Shown: positions 39,421-51,070 of the stretch, one piece after another | Layout: each line of letters begins with the position of its first letter | How positions within the stretch are numbered: position 1 is the stretch's first letter | Source: Paralithodes platypus | Lineage: Eukaryota > Arthropoda > Malacostraca > Decapoda > Lithodidae | Assembly: GCA_032716605.1 (NCBI GenBank) | Contig: CM064501.1 | Coordinates: 25,327,014 to 25,391,013 of the forward strand | DNA length: 64,000 bases | Reading direction: 5' to 3' | The notes under the pieces: model-generated | Seen by the model: the letters and a program-made list of their open reading frames with translations, nothing else | Told to the model about the DNA's origin: nothing | The model's database searches: none | Program-made: the position numbers and the translations under genes

Positions 39421-39819
39421 GTTGTCAATCGTAATAGCTAACCGTGATATAATATAGAACTAAAACAATTTCATATATGTTTCCATTTGCTATATAAAAT
39501 GATCTGATCTGCTAAGGGAGTAAATGTTTCCTGAGTTGAGAACAAAATTTAGTGGAGTCGATAATAAAACAACCTCTCCAACAGTCAGACAATACAGCAG
39601 ATTGGTTGAGACAGTCACTCCTCAACATTCCATACATTTAATTACTAAATTTCCATAACGTAATTATTTCAATAGATTACAGGAATAAATGAACTGTTAA
39701 TAGAAAATCGATGTAAATAAGTTGCAGAGTAAGACTCTCTGTGTGTATCCTTCGAGCCCCAAAACCATTGGTATTATGGAGAAGGGACTAGTTTGAGGTA
39801 GAGTTCCGAGCACATTTGT

Positions 39820-40200
39820 TTTCTATGGAGATGAGGGAGACAAAAGACAAAACTGCCTATGAAGAGTGCCTCCACCAGAGTTCAAAGAGTGACATGGCCA
39901 AAATCAAGGAATGTTTGAGCCAAAATGTCTGGACACATGGAGTTTGAAGCAATTTAAGTCATAGGATGAGAGAAAGATGGATTCAGGGAGATAGTTCCAG
40001 AGTTCAGCTGTTGAATAAAATAAAGATTAGGAGTATAGTTTCACTCTTGAGTTGGAGAGTTGCACAGGGTAGGGGTGGGATTGTGTTACAAGACGGGTAC
40101 TACGTACCCTAAGTAGAGGAGGTGGTATACACTAAGAGAGCTCTGAGGAACACTGATTATTGTAGTAGCGGTAGAATAGCGAGAGACATGCAACTGAGAT
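39820..40200 (-). mobile_element. Jockey-like LINE 3' fragment, minus strand
   Basis: The reverse complement matches the C-terminus and 3' UTR of the copies at 11.7-12.5 and 50.7-51.0 kb (ctcagagctctc, accacctcctctac, ttcaacagctgaactctgga, gtgtccagacattttggct). It is 5' truncated. Confidence 0.75.
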
Positions 40201-41798
40201 ACTACATAAACCCGTCAGTTCAGACACGGATAATTGCCGGTGTGTCCTTTCTGGCTGAAGAGTTATGATGGAGGAGGAGGGGAGTGGAAGGAGGCGATGG
40301 TATGGCCAGTAGGTGTAGAAGTGTTAGCGAGGAAGGAAGTGGAGGTTGTCAAAGGTAAGGTGGTAGCAGGGGGGTATTGATATTAGTTGATATGTAGTTG
40401 ATAAATAACCGATACATTACGTAATGTGCTTTGACAAATAGTGATTATATAAGTATGATTTATGTTTTGCTAGTATGTGGCAATTAAAATAAAATATACA
40501 TACATGAGTGTTGATAATCATATTGTCGCGACATATAACTAGGATAGATTACACCCGGATATAACCAAATATGTTAATGTTTATATCACAACACTTTTGG
40601 GTTTACTTTAAGCCTTTAGGGGTGTGCATTTCGATATGTTTGTATATTGCCAGATATGTGATTATTCTATAATATACCCACTCATAATTAATTGGCATTT
40701 GTCATAATATATCATTCAAGTTCAATCAGTAGTGGCAAAAATTGCCATTTTGCAAGAGGACCTTGGAACGATGTGAATAACTGTTAGTTGTTTGAATTAA
40801 CTGCAACAATAATTGCTACCTGAGATATGCTCTGACATGTCTTTATTAAAAGTGAACATATTACTTGAGAAAGAGGCTTGTTACTTGGGAATCGTAGTCA
40901 CACTGACCTATTTTCCGTCGTCCTTCATCAAATCCACGATTTGCGTGGTCCTGCATCTCCCATTCCGTGGTCTTTTCGGCAGCCCATGGTACAGTACGTC
41001 ACCCATGTAGACCGGAAAATTGTGGTCAAACTCAGGAGAGTTTACTCAAATAGTATAATTGTATGTTTGAATTATAATAATTACAACTAAATTGCAAACT
41101 AATGATATATATATATATATAATGAAGGAAATTTATTTATTATGAACTACAAAACAGTTAAATGTTGATGCAATTAAGCAGCCATACTCCACCTTAATTG
41201 CATATCTTCAATATATAATCAAATTTGGTGGCATATTGCGGTAGGTGCCGGCTGTGATATTAATAACCGGGGTTCGAGTCTCCCGTGACTGTGATATATT
41301 TGTTTTTATTTAATGTTTTTTTTATTTTGTTTAGTTTGTACGGTATGATTAGGAATAGTGGGCGTACACATTATTTCCATTATGTGTATTGTAATTCCAT
41401 ATTTAAACCCACTATCTTGTAGTTTGAAAGATCGTCTACACCTTGATATACAATTAAGTATGTGGCAGAATATGTATAAGTGTACATATACCTGTAAATA
41501 CAGTCCTCCTCTACCACTCTTCTCTTCGCCAACATGTAAACAAACCCAGAGTCATATACGCTTCAAGTCGCTGTGCAGACATCCGAACACAGGGTTTATC
41601 GTGACGTCATCTAGAATATAAGTGCTAGTATGCGAATAATATCTATAGTCACGGTTTGCGCATTTGAGTGATAATTATTGATGTTCTTTTGTTTGCCAAT
41701 CCTGCTCATCATATAATCCAGTCATTTATTATTTTTCGGTCAGTTCAACCAGGTTGTCATTTGAACGAGTGTGGAATAGGGGTGTTAAGGTTACTGTC
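40201..41798. other. Unassigned AT-rich region
   Basis: No protein family was recognised in the short ORFs at 40813-41090. A tRNA-like scrap (ggtaggtgccggc, ggggttcgagtctccc) lies near 41240-41300. The segment tgattaggaatagtgggcgt near 41346 recurs in inverted form at about 47230-47250. Confidence 0.45.
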
Positions 41799-41992
41799 TT
41801 AACCCTTGGAATCCGGGAGGCCTCATATGAGGCAAAACGTATTATGGTTAGGAGTCCGGGAGGCCTCATATGAGGCAAAATCAAAATCAAAGCGTTCAAA
41901 TTGCGCGGGCTGATTTTTGTTTGTGCGTGGGAGACCGCAGCGCCACCAAGCACAAACTACCAGGCAGCATCAGTTCTTATCTCACACCCAAG

Positions 41993-44518
41993 ATGGCTGG
42001 AGTTAACCCAAAAAAAATTGCTGTGTCCGATTCGACGCCCGCCGCCGCGACCCGTAAGCCTAAGAAAGGCAAAGCTAAAATAACCAAGAAAACATTGCTA
42101 AGTCCCGGTGGTGTTGCACGTGTGCTAAAAGAGTTAAGTGATCATGACCTTAGTGAGATTGAGAGTGATTTTGATGAAGAGCATGTGGTTAGTGAAGATG
42201 TTGATGAAGTGGAAGATGGCGAAGAATTCCAGGGCTTTCATAGCACTGATGATGACGATGGTGATGATGATAATGATGACAATGTTGGATGCGGTGAACA
42301 TCATGAAGGTGATGAAAGTGTTAGTGAAATGGGAAGTGTCCTACCCGCATCACGTGAATGTGACCCGCCGCGCGCGACCCCGGCGTCGGCTGTGGAGACT
42401 CCTTCCCCGGCAACAATAGCCAGTTATTTTTATTGGAGAGCTGTGCTGGATAGTGCAAGGAAGGAGGCACGGGAGGCGGCCGAAAGGGAAAGAGGTGAAG
42501 ATGCTGATAGTGAGGATGAGAGTGAAGAGTTGAGCGTGGGTAGGCCTATTCCTTTGTCTCCCGGGCCCTCGTCACCCGCGGCTGGTGCGTCATTGACCCC
42601 GCATGACCCACAGCCCTCAACAAGTGGTGCAAGTGGTGCGGTATTGTACCCGCATGACCCACAGCCATCAACAAGTGGTGCAAGTGGTGCAAGTGGTCAA
42701 CGCACCTCCAGAAGGGCCTTGTTCATGGCCACAGGGGGGGCACAAAGCAGCACCTCAAGCCCTAAGCTGCCCCTAAAACACTCTCGTCGTCGCCTAAAAA
42801 CTTCAGAGCCAACTAGCTCACCTTCACCACCCACTAGCCGCCCATGCCAGCAGTCGCCACCTGATGTATCACCACCAACTGACGACCAGGATCCCACCTA
42901 TGACCCTGAAGACACCCACGAATATGGCCGCCCTTCAAGATATATGGACGACCACGGTGTAGATTCTGGGGATGATAATTATGACCTGCCAGACGACCCT
43001 GTTGTGGACGAAGCTGAGTGGGTGGACGACCCAGCACCCCTCCGTGGCCGTGGATGTCCCCGTGCTCGGGGTGGCCCTGCCCGTGGACATGGCCGTGCAA
43101 GGGGCCCTGCTGGTCAGCGTGGGTGTGGCCGCGGCCGTGGCCAGGCCGCCCCTGCTGCTGCCGACGCCACTGCTGCCCGTCCCCATCCCCGTGCCAGGCA
43201 TGCTGATGTCTGGACGTGGGAGGATGGGGCCACCTTTCAGCCACAAGATGCCACATTCGATGATGCCCAAAATGCCGCAGGGATTGATCCATCTTTCCCA
43301 GCGGGATCCAACTCAACACCTGCCGAGCTATTCAAGGCCTTTTTCGACAATGATGTCTTGTCATATGTTGTCGATGAGACTAATAAGCAGAAGGCCCTCA
43401 GTGACCACCTCAGCGGCAAGACCCATAGTTCCCACATGAAGGCCTGGAAGTCTGTCACCATTGCCCAAATGTATGTGTTCATATCACTGACCATGCTCAT
43501 GGCACATGTGAAGAAGCATCGGCTGGCAGACTACTGGATCACAGGCGACATAATTGCCACACCTGCCTTTGGCAAACTTATGTCCCGGGACCGTTACTTC
43601 GCCATACTTGGTAACCTGCACTTCGTTACCAACACCAATGTACACAAAACAGACCGCCTGTGGAAGATAAGGGGATTCTACGACATGATGAAGGCCAAGT
43701 TTTCCACATACTTGAAGCCTTTTCAAAAGGTCGTGATCGACGAGTCTCTTGTGCTGTTCCGGGGGAACCTGCACTTCCGGCAGTACATTCCATCCAAGAG
43801 ACATCGATTCGGCATCAAGCTCTTCGTCCTCTGTGACTGTAAGATGGGTTATATGCTGGACTTCATTGTCTACAGTGGGAAGGAGGGTGAGGTTCTTGCA
43901 GATCAAGAAATAGGGTTCGGTGGAGCAGTGGTGAAGGCGATGATGGATCGCTACTTCAACAAGAACCACATACTCTACACGGACAACTATTATACGTCCC
44001 CCATCCTCACCAAGTACCTGAACAGGCAGCAAATCCAGACTGTGGGCACAGTACGGGGGACGAGGAAGAACATGCCGGAATTCCCCAAAAAGACCAAGAA
44101 GAAGGACATCTTCCTCAAACAACATAGTCCGATGCTGGCAATCCATTGGCACGACCAAAGGAAGGTCAACATGATCAGCACCATCCACAAGGGCAACCTG
44201 GTTGACTCTGGCAAAGTCAACCACAGGACCAGGGAGCCCATCATTAAGCCAGACGCAGTTATGGACTACAATATAAACATGCGTCTGGTTGACAAGTCAG
44301 ACATGGAGGTCGGCTTCATCGACTGCCTGCGGACCTCCTGCAGGTGGTATAAGAAGTTCTTCCTGCACATGATGGATGTGTCTGTGCTGAACTCGTACAA
44401 CCTGTACAAGCTGATGAACCCCACAATACCCAGGAAGTACACCAACCTTCGGATATTCCAGAAACAGCTCATTCTGGATCTCATTGGGGAATATGCCCTG
44501 CCTGAGGATTCCCCATGA
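41993..44518 (+). CDS. piggyBac-type transposase, 841 aa to an early TGA
   Basis: I chose the ATG at 41993 (context aagATGG) because upstream Met codons lie in the terminal repeat region. The protein has a Lys-rich start, an acidic Asp/Glu tract (about residues 50-115), a twice-repeated PHDPQPSTSGAS, and an RG-rich stretch (about 345-385). The DDE domain follows, with Asp in VVIDESL (about 583), LYTDNYYTS (about 664) and MRLVDKSD (about 767). Spacing matches the first transposase in the window, which shares long blocks such as FRQYIPSKRHRFGIK. The frame ends at TGA 44516-44518, but the same frame continues to 44764 and encodes the missing zinc finger. The product would cut at TTAA; loss of the C-terminal finger, needed for end binding in studied family members, may disable it. 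Confidence 0.88.
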   Translation: MAGVNPKKIAVSDSTPAAATRKPKKGKAKITKKTLLSPGGVARVLKELSDHDLSEIESDFDEEHVVSEDVDEVEDGEEFQGFHSTDDDDGDDDNDDNVGCGEHHEGDESVSEMGSVLPASRECDPPRATPASAVETPSPATIASYFYWRAVLDSARKEAREAAERERGEDADSEDESEELSVGRPIPLSPGPSSPAAGASLTPHDPQPSTSGASGAVLYPHDPQPSTSGASGASGQRTSRRALFMATGGAQSSTSSPKLPLKHSRRRLKTSEPTSSPSPPTSRPCQQSPPDVSPPTDDQDPTYDPEDTHEYGRPSRYMDDHGVDSGDDNYDLPDDPVVDEAEWVDDPAPLRGRGCPRARGGPARGHGRARGPAGQRGCGRGRGQAAPAAADATAARPHPRARHADVWTWEDGATFQPQDATFDDAQNAAGIDPSFPAGSNSTPAELFKAFFDNDVLSYVVDETNKQKALSDHLSGKTHSSHMKAWKSVTIAQMYVFISLTMLMAHVKKHRLADYWITGDIIATPAFGKLMSRDRYFAILGNLHFVTNTNVHKTDRLWKIRGFYDMMKAKFSTYLKPFQKVVIDESLVLFRGNLHFRQYIPSKRHRFGIKLFVLCDCKMGYMLDFIVYSGKEGEVLADQEIGFGGAVVKAMMDRYFNKNHILYTDNYYTSPILTKYLNRQQIQTVGTVRGTRKNMPEFPKKTKKKDIFLKQHSPMLAIHWHDQRKVNMISTIHKGNLVDSGKVNHRTREPIIKPDAVMDYNINMRLVDKSDMEVGFIDCLRTSCRWYKKFFLHMMDVSVLNSYNLYKLMNPTIPRKYTNLRIFQKQLILDLIGEYALPEDSP

Positions 44519-44764
44519 GCTCAACATATGCCAGGAGCTGGCACCATGGACCGCACATACGCTTCTGAACACCACAAGAGGCACAGGATCGTCGGCCTTC
44601 CAGTAGCTGCTGGTCGCAAGACCCAGAAACGGTGCCATGTCTGCAGCCACACCACCCGAAGACCCCAGACAAACACCAAAACCTCGTATCAGTGCCAGGA
44701 ATGTCAGGTAGCACTGTGCATCGAGCATTGCCATGATGATTTCCACATCCTGGTAAGCTTCTAA
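44519..44764 (+). pseudogene. C-terminal zinc-finger part of the transposase, after the in-frame stop
   Basis: It is in the same frame as the upstream CDS. It encodes HHKRHRIVGLPVAAGRKTQK, then RCHVCSHTTRRPQ, CQECQVALCIEHC and a final His-rich end. The Cys/His pattern matches the finger that ends the other transposase (CHVCKHTTRR...). The single TGA looks like a point change, possibly CGA to TGA; stop readthrough is the alternative. Confidence 0.8.
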
Positions 44765-44784
44765 GTGGCACTGACCCTGAGAAC

Positions 44785-45235
44785 ACTAGTGAAAGTGACA
44801 CTAAAACAATAAAACACAATGTGCAAGTGAAAGTGACACGAAAAACAATACAACAGTATTTGCAAGTGAATGAGACACAGTAACTATATATTAGAGTAAC
44901 TATTCAATAAGTATTTATAAGTGAAACCTGTAATAAGTGAAAGTGACACTAAAACCAATATAACAATATGTCTAAGTGAAAGAAACAACCAAATGTAATA
45001 ATTACAAGTGTCAAATACGATACCGTACGGTACTGTATGCTTGCGTAGCCTAGCCTCTAACCTAGTAAGTGAAAGTGACACAAAATGTATAACAAGTAAT
45101 AATAACTCAATAATATCAGTGAGAGTGACAATAATTCATAACAAGAAGAGTAATAAAAGTGAAAGTGACACAATACTTTTACAATAAAAGTGAAAGTGAC
45201 ACAATAATATTACAATAACAGTGAAAGCGCCGACA
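44785..45235 (+). repeat. Irregular GTGAAAGTGACAC repeats in the 3' UTR of the second piggyBac element
   Basis: About nine copies of aagtgaaagtgacac or close variants are spaced 30-70 bp apart, mixed with acaataa and acaatat. No ORF is present. The motif occurs nowhere else in the window that I noticed. Confidence 0.75.
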
Positions 45236-45943
45236 ATATGTTATATAAAGTTTCATATAACTCAAATAATGGTTGAACAAGTAATAAATGACACAATAAT
45301 ATCACATTATCTCCATACAAACATAATATCGTGTACCGGAACAAAAGCCACGGGAGCGACGAGTGAATTAGTGCGCGCTAGCCAGGGCCGCGGGGAAGCG
45401 TTCGGACACAGGCGAAAATACGCGGGAAATTACCTCCATTCCCATCATCATATCTCGGCAACCACTTGTTGTAGCGATGTCAACTCAACGCCATTCTGCA
45501 GACGAAGTTTGGTTCTACACTATGCAATTTAGTTGACTGCTCTAGGTGGTCTTAATCAGTAGATATCGAATTATGAAGATAGCCATTTTTCAGGAATACC
45601 CCCGGACACGACGATCGCCTCATATGAAGGCCCCCGGATCCGGAGGGTTAAGATTCGCGAAGTTATTGTATTTTTTGAGGACATCAACTTATCACAACAT
45701 TTGGTAAAGGTTAGTAGCTGTTAGATATAGTTTAGTACCTGTAAGATATACGTTAGTAGCTGTTTGGTAAAGCTTACTAGCTGGCATGGAAGGGCTAGTT
45801 TTGGATAATATTTACGAGCCGCATCACAGCTCAGTTATTGTTACACCTATAATACTAGGATAGGTTAGGTAAGGTTGTTAGGTTAGGCTAATGTCGACTC
45901 GATTTTTATAACATAGGCTAGGTCTCGAAAATGCGCAAACCCA

Positions 45944-46221
45944 CAGTAGCTGGCATGCAAGGGCTAGTTTTGTATCCCACGTACTGGGTACTAGCAACTC
46001 CCAGTAGTTGGCATGCAAGGGCTAGTTTTGTATCCCACATACTGGGTACTAGCAACTCGCAGTAGCTGGCATGCAAGGGCTAGTTTTGTATCCCACGTAC
46101 TGGGTACTAGCAACTCGCAGTAGCTGGCATGCAAGGGCTAGTTTTGTATCCCACGTACTGGGTACTAGCAACTTGCAGTAGCTGGCATGCAAGGGCTAGT
46201 TTTGTATCCCACGTACTAGGT
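45944..46221 (+). repeat. 58-bp tandem repeat, about 5 copies
   Basis: Unit cagtagctggcatgcaaggg, ctagttttgtatcccacgta, ctgggtactagcaactcg, at 45944, 46002, 46060, 46118 and 46176. A precursor-like single agctggcatggaagggctag occurs at about 45779. The flanks contain ggttaggttaggt runs. Confidence 0.9.
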
Positions 46222-46289
46222 CTAGGTTAGGTTAGGTTGGGTTGTTTTGTTAGGTTAATATACTAGGTCTCAGAAACAAGATTCTTAGT

Positions 46290-47255
46290 AGCAGTAGTAA
46301 AGTTCAAATAGGCTAGCGGTCGCCCCACTATTGACAGCACACATAGTAATGGATGCACTATTTTAAGTTTTCACTAGCATTTCCCATTTATTTTCTTTGT
46401 TATAGGTGGGTTTTGCCTTTACATTATTGTTTGCCTCAACAATATCAAACTCGGTAGGTGATCAGGGTTATTTAACCCTTTTGCTGCGGGTGACGTTCTG
46501 GAATGTTTTGGCAAGTTACAGCAATTTCCAGGCTTTAAAAGCCTGTAAAAAACGTAAAAATTGAGTGTCAGTGGGTGGGAGCGTGAGGGGCCCACCTCCG
46601 ACCCTCAGAGCACCGAGCGGGTCACTGAGCTAGGCTGTGTCTCGCGCGGGTCTCTCTCTATCTCTCTCACCAATGTAGCCAAGCGAGCGAGTGTTACATA
46701 ATAGCGGGGTTCCCGCGTTTCACTGGGACCACTGCGGGTGAACCAGACCACGTACAGGGTCCGTTCTGGTGTCATTTTGAAGCTATTTTCACCTAGTTTT
46801 CGGCAGACTACACTTCATTTAATGCAGATGCTTGATTTATCATTCAGCAGTGCCTGAATATGCCCTAAATAGCCCAAACATAGCCACAGCAAAAGGGTTA
46901 AATACGCCTGCCACTCATAGTGGGCATAACGTCACGATACTCATTCCTTTCAGCCAATCACAGACGCTTTCTCGACTGTGAATGTGTACGGATACACACG
47001 AACACCACCCTTGGCCACCACGGGGTTTTCTATCCATAGAGTTTTTCAACCACTCTCTTTCCCTGATATATTTCATGCCCTCCCCACCTATCGGGGTAAA
47101 TATTTTAATATTGTTTAGGCAAACAACATAATGTGAAGTTAAAAGACACTTGTAACAAAGAATAATAATGGAAAACACTAGTGAAAACTCCAAATAGTGC
47201 GTCCGTATGTGTCCTGTCAGTAGTGGTACGCCCACTACTCCTAATCTTACCGTTT
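46290..47255. mobile_element. Long-inverted-repeat element hosting an F3 MITE
   Basis: About 46300-46465 is the imperfect reverse complement of about 47085-47245: ggatgcactattttaagttt, tcactagcatttccc and tttgcctcaacaat pair with their right-arm partners. Between the arms are the F3 MITE (46472-46901) and about 180 bp with ccaatcacagacgctttctc. Superfamily unknown, and ends approximate. Confidence 0.55.
46472..46901 (+). mobile_element. F3 MITE copy 1
   Basis: TTAACCCTTTTGCTGCGGGT to gccacagcaaaagggttaa, TTAA on both sides, with about 14-bp matching terminal repeats. GC-rich interior with ctctctctatctctct and a right half (gatgcttgatttatcattca, gcctgaatatgccc) that matches F3 copy 2 in reverse complement. 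Confidence 0.85.
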
Positions 47256-48051
47256 TTAAACTTAGATTATATGAAGGGAAATGATTTTTTTTTTTAGATA
47301 CTGTGTGCATTTGATATAAATTATACTATGATTGTCTTCGTTTATTATAAGCAATACTACTATATATATATAGGGTTTTAAGCTAGGATACGGTAATCTA
47401 GGTGGTGGGCACGTTTTCCGCTAATCAGCTAACAGCTAATAGCGAAGCTAAAGTTGTTGTTAGCTGGTTAGCTTTTAAGCTAACTTTGAAAATCGTTAGT
47501 GGACCGATTAGCATTCACTAAATTTACTGCAGCTAATGTGTATTCGCTGGTAAAACAAAAAAAAATTATTGGTCAAACACGTTTACAAACTCTAAAATTA
47601 CACATATATATTTGAGTATGTAATTGCAACATTGCAACAGTCAGTATTACACTGACTATATCACGTCACATTCACATGTAGACAAGACACGACTCATGAG
47701 TCATGTTATGACGCGAACGCCACAACGTGTTTATGTGCGGCACCTGAGGTTTACCCAGCAGCAGAGCTTGTGTAATAAATAGTGTCACTGTGTCACAACA
47801 TACATTATTATTGAGTCATTGACTGACGACTCATACGTTCGTAACTCTAGTCATGACTCATGATTGACTTGTACGCGTATTATTATTTATTATATTTTGT
47901 TTATTAATTAAGTGCCGTGAGCCTAGCGCCGACTTGAGAAATTCGCTACAGAAAAACTACGACATTTAAATTTTCAAAATGTTACCATAGATTATTGAGG
48001 CATCTATTTGGGTTTATATGTTTATTTATTTATTATTATATACTTATATTT

Positions 48052-48089
<38 letters not shown>

Positions 48090-48540
48090 AGTTTTGCAGG
48101 GCAATTGCCCGATTGCAGATTACTACTGAAAGATGTTTTGAGTAGCCTAAACCCTCTAAATAACATAGGCCCTTCTAAAATTACATAAAATCCCTGCATC
48201 AGAGGTAAACGGAAATCATGGTGCTGGAGGGGTTAAGCTTATTGATTTTCTTTTACAGTCTATGCCTATCTAAGTTTTCTAACTCAATAAAAACGAATAC
48301 ATATTCGACAGAAGTGTCGTTACATAGCTCATGAGTAATGTCATAATCATAAATAATTAATCATAATTACTATAGGTGTTATATAATTTACTATCTAGTA
48401 ATATTTTATCGTTCTTATGATATTCCATACTGACAATCACGAGAGAAACATTATATATTATTTTAGCAACTCGCTAATATATTGAATATATTTTTGATTA
48501 GCAGTGTAGGCTACATAAATAGTGTGATACAGTAGTAATA
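47256..48540. other. Unassigned; possible hAT-type fragment and (GT)n
   Basis: Near 47400-47530 the sequence ggtggtgggcacgttttccg, then gctaatcagctaacagctaa, has the look of hAT-family termini, but no matching far end was found. tgactcatgattgactt and its partner cgactcatgagtcatg form short inverted pairs at 47690-47870. (GT)n lies at about 48054-48088. A diverged F1-like right end (gtgctggaggggttaa) ends near 48236. Confidence 0.4.
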
Positions 48541-48954
48541 CTGAACAATCTTGTATTAATGTATGCCAATAATATTGATTGTAAGCTAACGTTTATCTCA
48601 TTTGTTCATTTAATTATTAATGTACAGTCAGAAACCGCAGTTTCTGAGACATCTGGATATAGCCCGGACATTGGGAGTGTATTGTTTCTGGACGACAGCC
48701 CACTTCAACTATCACGAGGCCACACACGTACAAACACACGTTTCGAACCAATAGATGCTTCACTCCGTCTGCCATGTAAAAATATTGTGCTGTTGTTATG
48801 CTACGATACGACTCATACTACAGAATCTGATATAAATGACAAAAATACCATTGTTTGTTATTCCCTCCTGTATCTACATTAAACACGGATAGCTATTAAA
48901 AAATTAATAATGTAATGAAACACTACCAAACCGCAGTGAATGAACAGGCTTTTG

Positions 48955-48986
<32 letters not shown>

Positions 48987-49354
48987 CATTCATCAGACGT
49001 CATCCCTAGTAGTTACTATTAAACACATACCGGTACTCACATATAATTAATGCATGTTTTATCATACTATTAACTTTGTTGCACTGTGTAAACATTGCAA
49101 TTTATCAGATACTAGACTATTAACATCGAAAAGGTATCTATAGCTATTGCTAAACGAAATATCATGATACGATGCTTAAATAGCCTTTACCCTTTAGTGT
49201 TATATACAGTACATATTTTACTAAATTAATACCTAATTATATAAACCTATCAATGTCCGAAGCTTAACTTAGTGTGGTATTACATAATACCCCCCACATA
49301 TCACTACTGATAACTCAGTGCCGTTTCACCCCTGAATGTCATAACTAGATGATA
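48541..49354. other. Unassigned; dispersed repeat and (GT)n
   Basis: The segment 48625-48715 (cagtcagaaaccgcagtttc, agcccggacattggg, ttgtttctggacgacagccc) is repeated in reverse complement at about 51450-51535. (GT)n lies at about 48956-48984. No gene was recognised. Confidence 0.5.
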
Positions 49355-51070
49355 ACTTTTGCTAGAAACTCCACCTTGGATGATTCCGGTGCTATTTCCT
49401 CCCTCTCCACCCCATTCTCTCCTATTTATCCCTAATATTCTAATATCTTCTAAAGATTTATTTTCTACCCTCTCTGGACTTAATACTAGGAAGGCGCACG
49501 GTCCGGACGATGTTTTCCCTGTTGTACTAAAAAACTGTGGTTCCGTGCTGACTCCCTGCCTCGGCAAACTCTTTCGTCTCTGTCTCTCCTCTACCGTCTT
49601 CCCTTCTTGCTGGAAGTTTGCTCTCATTCAACCTGTCCCAAAGAAAGGTGACTGCTCTCAACCCTCCAACTACTGTCCAATTGCTCTCAGCTCTTGTATC
49701 TCTAAAGTTTTTGAAACTTGTCTTGCTTCCAAATTTCTTGAGAATTTCTCTTCTCATAATCTACTCTCAGATTGCCGGTATGGCTTCCTTAAGGATCGCT
49801 CTACTGGTGATCTTCTTTCATATCTTACTAACTCTTGGTCATCCTCCTTTCGGGACTTCGGTGAGACGTTTTCTATTGCACTTGACATATCGAAGGCCTG
49901 CGATAGAGTCTGGCACAAATCTTTAATTTCTAAACTACCCTCCTTCAGTCTCTATCCCTCCATCTGTGCCTTTGTCTCTAATTTCCTTTCCGGCCGTTCC
50001 ATAGCTGCAGTTGTGGATGGTCATCGCTCACTTCTTCATCCTATCAACTCCGGTGTTCCTCAGGGCTCTGTCCTATCTCCTATTATCTTTCTAATTTTAA
50101 TGATCTTCTCAACTGTACCTCCAGTCCTATCCATTCATACGCAGACAACTCTACCTTACACTACTCATATAGTTTTCCTGAATGCCCCAGCCAGCAATCA
50201 CAAAAAAACAAATGTAATAAAGCCATGTAACTCTTATCTTCTGATCTAACTACTATTTCCAATTGGGGCAGGGAAAACCTTGTTGCCTTTAATGCTTCCA
50301 AAACCCAATTTGTCCATCTTACTACCCGTCCGGAACTCCCAGAGGACTATCCCTTACACTTCAACAATACAAAAATCAATCCTTCATCTTCTTTCAATAT
50401 TCTCGGTCTCTTTTTCTTCTGCTCTCACTTGGAAGGACCATATTATCAATCTTACTAGGGCAGCATCCCAGAAGCTGGGTGTGCTCAACCGCCTCAAGGA
50501 GTTCTATACCCCTGCACTGCTTCTTGCTTTGTACAGGTCACAGTGCATCCTTGTATTGAGTGTTGTTCACATGTGTGGGGAGGATCATCTCACACCGCAC
50601 TTCTAGACAAAGTAGAAAGGAAAGCCTTTCGTATCATAAACTCCCATCCACTCATCAACTCTCTGCAATCTCTCTCTCTTTGCCGCAATGCTGCATCTCT
50701 CTCGCTATTCTATCACTATTACAATAATCAATGTTCCTCAGAGCTTTCCCAGTGTATACCACCTCCTCTACTTAGGGTATGTAGTACCCGTCTTGCAACA
50801 CAATCCCACCCCTACTCTGTGCAACTCTCCAACCCAAGAGTGAAATGCTATTCTCAGTCTTTCTTCTATTCAACAGCCGAGATCTGGAACTCTCTACCAG
50901 AATCAGTCTTTCCATCTTACTATGACTTAAATTGCATCAAACTCCGTTTGTCTAGGCATTGTGTCTCGAACGTCCCTTGATTTTGGCCCTGTCACTCTTT
51001 TAACTCTGGGGGAGGCACTAGGTACAGACAGGTCTGTCTTTTGTGTCCCCCACTCACATAAACAAAAACA
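49355..51070 (+). pseudogene. Jockey-like LINE, third copy (RT to 3' end)
   Basis: The RT frame 49359-50249 has GPDDVFPVVLKNCGSVLTPC, PVPKKGDCSQPSNYCPIAL, SIALDISKACDRVWHKS and PINSGVPQGSVLSPIIFL, then a frameshift before the active-site region, where the sequence would read YADN and not YADD. The C-terminal part (50280-50980) is in other frames and includes KLGVLNRLKEFYTPALLLAL and FRIINSHPLINSLQSLSL. The 3' UTR is uninterrupted and shows the intact TTAA (50929-50932) that is occupied by an F2 MITE in the 9-12.5 kb copy. The 5' end is truncated in the linker region. Confidence 0.82.

Larger units (their letters stand above)
41799..45651 (+). mobile_element. 3.85-kb piggyBac-type element, complete
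   Basis: TTAACCCTTGGAATCCGGGA at the left and ccggatccggagggttaa at the right are inverted termini between TTAA duplications. Each end has a subterminal palindromic motif near gcctcatatgaggc: twice at the left (41820-41835, 41861-41876), once at the right as gcctcatatgaag. The interior is one large transposase frame (41993-44518, continuing past a stop), then a possible polyadenylation signal AATAAA at 44808. The ends differ from the F1-F6 families, so this is a separate lineage. Confidence 0.9.
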
